Source: Hypsibius dujardini (taxonomy: Eukaryota > Tardigrada > Eutardigrada > Parachela > Hypsibiidae). From it: a stretch of DNA of 22,703 bases. The translations under genes and the position numbers were made by a program. The notes beneath the pieces are model-generated. The model was not told the origin of the DNA. It saw only the letters and a program-made list of their open reading frames with translations, and made no database searches. Positions 18,935 through 22,703 of this stretch are shown here, piece by piece; the stretch's first letter is position 1; every line of letters starts with the position of its first letter. The stretch spans positions 1-22,703 of the forward strand of contig LRSR01014589.1 in NCBI GenBank assembly GCA_001579985.1, given 5' to 3'.

Positions 18935-19024
18935 TTAAGCTTGGCAGTAGTTGCAGACGAAGTTGCCTTTGCCACCGCAGGCCCTCCAACCGCAGCTGAT
19001 TTTATTGCTCGAGGCCCATACATT
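18935..19024 (-). CDS. CAP gene, exon 4 (C-terminal CAP motif)
   Basis: Acceptor attatag|AAT and stop TAA at 18937-18935 give 29 residues, starting NVWASSNKISCG and ending FVCNYCQA. This is the conserved end of CAP domains (VVW-x-x-S/T plus FVCNY), so the domain is complete despite the distance from exon 3. Confidence 0.82.
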   Translation of the reverse strand, partial: NVWASSNKISCGWRACGGKGNFVCNYCQA

Positions 19025-20521
19025 CTATAATGACAACATACGAAACGTCACTCTTCAACTTCTTAGACTGAACTGTATCAGAAATGAAATTTAAGTGAAT
19101 TGGAATACCGAACCTGGGTGTAATTTCCGGTAGCCCTCAGGTTACATTTCACGCCCCATGTGAAATCCTTAACCTCCTGATTCCACAGCTGGAAGACACC
19201 CTCCCAGTTCTGAACATCCGACGCAATGTTCTGGCCGCAGCTGTGTCGGTCTGCCGGATCGTCGTGGGCGTTGGGACCGGCTGGCCGGCACTTGGCGGCC
19301 AACCGTTGCGCATCCGCAGCCGCCGTGGGGTCCCAGCTCACCTGCAACATATCTGCTGCTTTCACGCCGCGGCGAACTGCATTGATGAGGCCCAGAATTG
19401 TCGCCCTCGTTGCAGCACATGATGGATCCTGAGGCTTGTCACATCCCGGCGCAGGTGTTGCCGTTGTTGCCGTTGTTGCCGTAGGATGCCGGGGACTGTA
19501 CTGGGCTGTAAGTGTTGCTGTTTGGGTTGTATTAGTTGCTGTTTGGGCTGTCGGTGCTGTAACTGTTGGAACTGTAGCCACTGTTGCTGTTGGAGTTGTA
19601 GCCGCTGTTCCATTCCATGTTCGATGTAAAACCACCGAAGCCTGAAAAGTTTTACGAGCTCTAAACGACGAGACCAGAAACTAGTGGAGACTAGAGACTA
19701 GGTACTTGAAATTAGAAACTAATGACTGCATGCAAGAAATTAGAAACTAGAGACTAGAAAGTAGATTATATTTGGAAAACTACACAAATAGAGAGCGATA
19801 TCTGTCTCTTTGTCTCTTTACGATACGGCTTTTCTTCGTGCATTTGTACAATGAAAAATACCATATCGCGAAAATGACCATCATGGATGAGAAATGATCA
19901 AGAAAAAGGAAGGGTGGTAGCGTGTTTGGCCAGGACCTTTCTAAGCATACCCAATCAGGAAATATGGAGGGGCCTTCGTTTCTGCTCTCTTAAACTTAGC
20001 AGTTCCCATTAGTCGAAATGTTTTTTCCCATAGTTTTCTCGACCTTCTCACTTGATTCATTGGCGAAATGTCCGAGATCGTTTCCTAGCCAGTTTAAGTG
20101 CTGAAGATGCCTCCGTCATCGTTTCCTCCATAACCACCAACACTGTTTGTCCACCACCGTAACCATTTTGCGATCCGTAACCGCGTACCTTAAAATGATC
20201 CGCTTCAGGTGCGTCCTCCTCCGCACTCACGACGAAACCTAAAAACCATAAAAAGCTTGCCAATATTGTCTGATCCGGGAATTGCGTTATCTTCTTGCGA
20301 AAGATCACCACTTTGGTAATGAAGGTCGAAGGAACTCAAGCGGAACGCCTCCAAGACAGATTCTTCAAGATGAGCGACAACATCCTCTACCGGACTGAAC
20401 AGCACGGCGCAGTGACGAAAGTCATGCTCTTAGTCCCTTGGACAATGAGAAAGGACGATGAGAAAGGCGGAATACCGATGGCGTGTAGTAGAAATGCAAG
20501 AAGACCTCCAGAAGCAATCAT
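18935..20521 (-). CDS. Secreted CAP (CRISP-like) domain protein, 4 exons
   Basis: Deduced minus-strand join: 20521-20476, 20238-20189, 19641-19114, 19024-18935; 714 nt, 237 residues. Exons 1-2 make a signal peptide (MIASGGLLAFLLHAIG then FVVSAEEDAPEA). Residues 33-98 are a Thr/Ala/Pro-rich, mucin-like linker. The CAP domain runs from about 99 to 235, with RRGVKAADMLQVSWD, SCGQN, WNQEVKDFTWGV, GNYTQ and a final FVCNYC. CAP proteins (CRISP, SCP/TAPS, antigen 5) are extracellular with varied roles. Of the usual His/Glu/Glu/His tetrad, the CGEN Glu is Gln (169) and the GHYTQ His is Asn (205); Glu188 remains. Metal binding at the tetrad is therefore doubtful. Phases agree at each junction (1, 0, 0). 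The donor after YTQ (GTTCGG) is weak. The protein ends right after the NYC motif, lacking the usual PxGN. Confidence 0.82.
19114..19641 (-). CDS. CAP gene, exon 3 (Thr-rich linker and most of the CAP domain)
   Basis: Acceptor cttttcag|GCT and donor CCCAG|GTTCGG give 528 nt, residues 33-208. It has five cysteines (99, 107, 150, 167, 198). The exon ends exactly at the YTQ motif. Confidence 0.8.
20189..20238 (-). CDS. CAP gene, exon 2 (end of signal peptide, acidic start)
   Basis: Acceptor tttttag|GT and donor AAG|GTACGC give 50 nt encoding FVVSAEEDAPEADHFK. The join to exon 3 is phase 0. If the donor is not used, the frame continues into a Gly/Tyr-rich tail (RGYGSQNGYGGGQ). Confidence 0.62.
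20476..20521 (-). CDS. CAP gene, exon 1 (signal peptide start)
   Basis: ATG at 20521-20519 opens MIASGGLLAFLLHAI; donor ATCG|GTATTC at 20475 (phase 1). It joins in frame to exon 2 to give a full signal peptide. The alternative is a start at 20311 within read-through of the intron. Confidence 0.6.
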
Positions 20522-22703
20522 GACGATTTTGAGCAAGTCGATTCTTCGTAGAAGAAAATTAACCCAATCTACGCTTCATTTATTTCAGTCTCTTTTTCAC
20601 ATTTTCATACGACCCGAATTTGTTTGAATGGTCTGCAAGATCGCTCTCTTGTGTTTCACAGACTAAATAAGCAATTAACCGTTTGATGTGTCCATTGCGT
20701 ATCAAATAAGAACTAGCAAGCGTACGCAACCCACGGTAAACATGCCGCACGAGCGATACGCGGTCAACAATCGGCGCGTCGGGTGTAAAATTGGCTCAAA
20801 CTCAGACACAGTCCAAGTTTGAGCCGTGACGTCACGATGACGGTTTTACCCTTGGAATTCACACAAAATATAACGTCAAATGACGTCTTAGCAAGAACGC
20901 GAATTCATCAATAAGAAGCTTCGGTCGCTCCGCTCGCTCAGCGTAATAACAGTTCGCGGACCCATGCTGCACGATGGGCTCATAAAACTGTGCCTTGCTG
21001 CTGTGGTTTCAGGCTCCATCAGTCTCCGTTGCTTGTTCGTTTCGTTCGTCACCTCCTTCGATCTTTTTGTGCATGAATCTCACCCCAAGGGCGAAAAGAA
21101 CCGTTTCTTCGAGCTTAGCAAAGAACGGACTAACTTCAACGTATTTTTCCTGATAATGAGATGCATTCACACAAAACGTTATTTTGTCAGGCCAATTAAT
21201 GCCATTGCTGTGTCGTATTTTGCAGTTGATTGATGAAAGAACAAAGATTTACATCATACAGAGACGTCAGAGAATTGTTTAGTACCATTCGACTAGCCGT
21301 AATCATTTTGACCGTTGCTCCACATTCCGCAACTGTTTTCCATTTTGAAAAACACATGGCAGGGTTGGGGGGAACTGTTTTCTCCAGCTTTTTAGAAAAG
21401 CCTCTTTCGCCGGTGACAACATATGCTGCATCGATATAGGGATTCGCTGAACGAAGCCTCAAGTGTGTTGCAGCTGACCAGGCAACTCGTTAGGGATCGC
21501 GGCACATCCAGTATTCCCATGTAGGGGCTCATGAACTATACGGAAGAGTGATACGCACACAGAGATAAGACACGTGATCGATAATGAACAACAAGGTGGA
21601 GCAAAAGCCACCGCTTAAGGGGAGCGGAGAGAACTCTTTTGACTGGATTTCAATAATCTCTCAACATTAACGAGATGAAAAATAAAGCATTGAAATTAAA
21701 CACGCAGAGAGAGGTATAGAAAGGCTATAAGGTATGCATTGTCTCATGCGCGCGCAATTAGCGGTTGGGCTAATTTTAATATTCGTACTGATCTTTTGAC
21801 GCGAAAATTTAGTTGCTCTCTTTTTGTCTCTCCGGTCATTAATTCTTATTCTTCTGCCCCGAAGCAAGTCACACCTGTCGTATCGTGACGCGATACCCTG
21901 AACGTCCCGTGGAACTAAAACTCGATGAGCAAGTATCATTGCCTGGCGAAACCGGATTGGGACTTGCTACCAGACAATGGCCTTGCTCGTACTGCCGTCG
22001 CTGCAACCTTCTCATTTTGCAGTCTCTGTGCCCGTCTTTTCTGTGTCTGTGTATGTCTGTCATAGGATTTAGCCATCGGGGCCGCCAGCCGAGGTTTGCA
22101 TTTCATTAGTGGTTTTCCATTTTTACCCTCATTTAACATTTTTCCAGAAACCCTCAAGGATCCTGAAGACCACCAAGGCCTTCATAGAACCCAACGCCTG
22201 ATCCCGAACTTCGAAGTCTCTCCATTCGTTGTTCCCCGTTTGTCGTGGAGCTTGGTCTGGCTGGTCTCTGTTAACTTCAAAGATCGACTGGCTCGTCCAA
22301 CAGCTTGCGATCACCAAGTGCTAAGCTGGCTCGCCACCAAAAACCAAAGTTGGGTCGTCACTTCATTCAGAAGGGGAATGTTGCGTCCACGAGGACTCTG
22401 TGCGGGCGTGTTGAACTTCGGTCCTCACGCCACCGGAGTTCCTTATTATCTTTACCATCTCTAGCGTTGAAGAACCAAAGGCTTGGGTGTTTATATCTTT
22501 GTCAGCTACAGTTAGTTACTTGGTTTGCCTTCTCACATCGGCGGATCCATGACCACAGCCGACCGCGCAGCATAACGACGAGGAAGTGAGCAAGCGCCGA
22601 ACTTATTGAGACCTGGAGAGGCGGTTTCTCTTCGTCTCGGTTGCCTTGGAGGCATTGGGTGTTTGAAAAAAAGATGCCAAGAGACTAATCTCAGACATCG
22701 CAA
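20522..22703. other. Right-end region, no supported gene
   Basis: Two small features stand out: an inverted repeat GGCTCAAAC (20793-20801) and GTTTGAGCC (20817-20825), flanked by further partial symmetry (GGGTGTAAAA and TTTTACCC), and an 18 bp match to the mariner transposase at 21075-21092. A 122-codon frame at 22096-22464 follows a good acceptor-like TTTTTCCAG near 22146, but I recognise no domain in it. A gene with exons outside the window cannot be excluded. Confidence 0.4.

Noticed and set aside
21196-21462. 88-codon minus-strand frame
   Set aside because: No motif or splice context; overlaps an equally long frame on the other strand.
22096-22464. 122-codon + strand frame at the right end
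   Set aside because: No domain recognised; a plausible acceptor near 22146 is not enough to call an exon.

Overview
This is an animal (invertebrate) nuclear window. Genes are split by GT-AG introns, coding exons are scattered among inverted-repeat elements, and the protein families (Ly6/uPAR domains with the CxDPF motif, a CAP/CRISP-like secreted protein, a mariner-type transposase) are metazoan. The CxDPF style of Ly6 domain is common in ecdysozoans. I cannot name the species; a tardigrade, nematode or arthropod-like genome is possible, but that is a guess.

Layout. Positions 1-922 hold nothing I recognise. From 923 to 8960 (+) lies an eight-exon gene for a predicted 797-residue GPI-anchored protein: signal peptide, six Ly6 domains, a Thr-rich stalk and a hydrophobic tail. 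Every intron is phase 1. Introns 2 to 7 each cut a domain in half, so each internal exon carries the back half of one domain plus the front half of the next. Intron 2 holds a ~510 bp fold-back element. Intron 6 (2.55 kb) is a nest of inverted-repeat elements, including a ~550 bp near-perfect hairpin and a piggyBac-type MITE with TTAA ends. Between 8961 and 10532 there is one weak saposin-like exon candidate on the minus strand and simple repeats.

From 10533 to 11826 sits a structurally intact mariner-superfamily element of DD37D (maT-like) type, with perfect 30 bp terminal repeats and TA target duplications. From 12594 to 15848 (+) lies a five-exon paralogue of the first gene with three Ly6 domains. 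Its exon 4 carries a one-base length change and in-frame stops, but skipping that exon would restore a clean two-domain protein. A deleted, truncated relative of the mariner element is at 16538-16795. Positions 17750-18440 are minisatellite-rich. On the minus strand, 18935-20521 encodes a four-exon secreted CAP-domain protein (237 residues predicted) whose usual CAP tetrad residues are altered. A broken second CAP copy lies just downstream (18603-18900). The right end (20530-22703) has no gene I can support.

Together the window looks like a locus of rapidly changing secreted or cell-surface Cys-rich proteins, evolving by exon and gene duplication in a transposon-rich background. The exon joins were deduced by hand from phase, splice sites and paralogue alignment; no transcript data were available.
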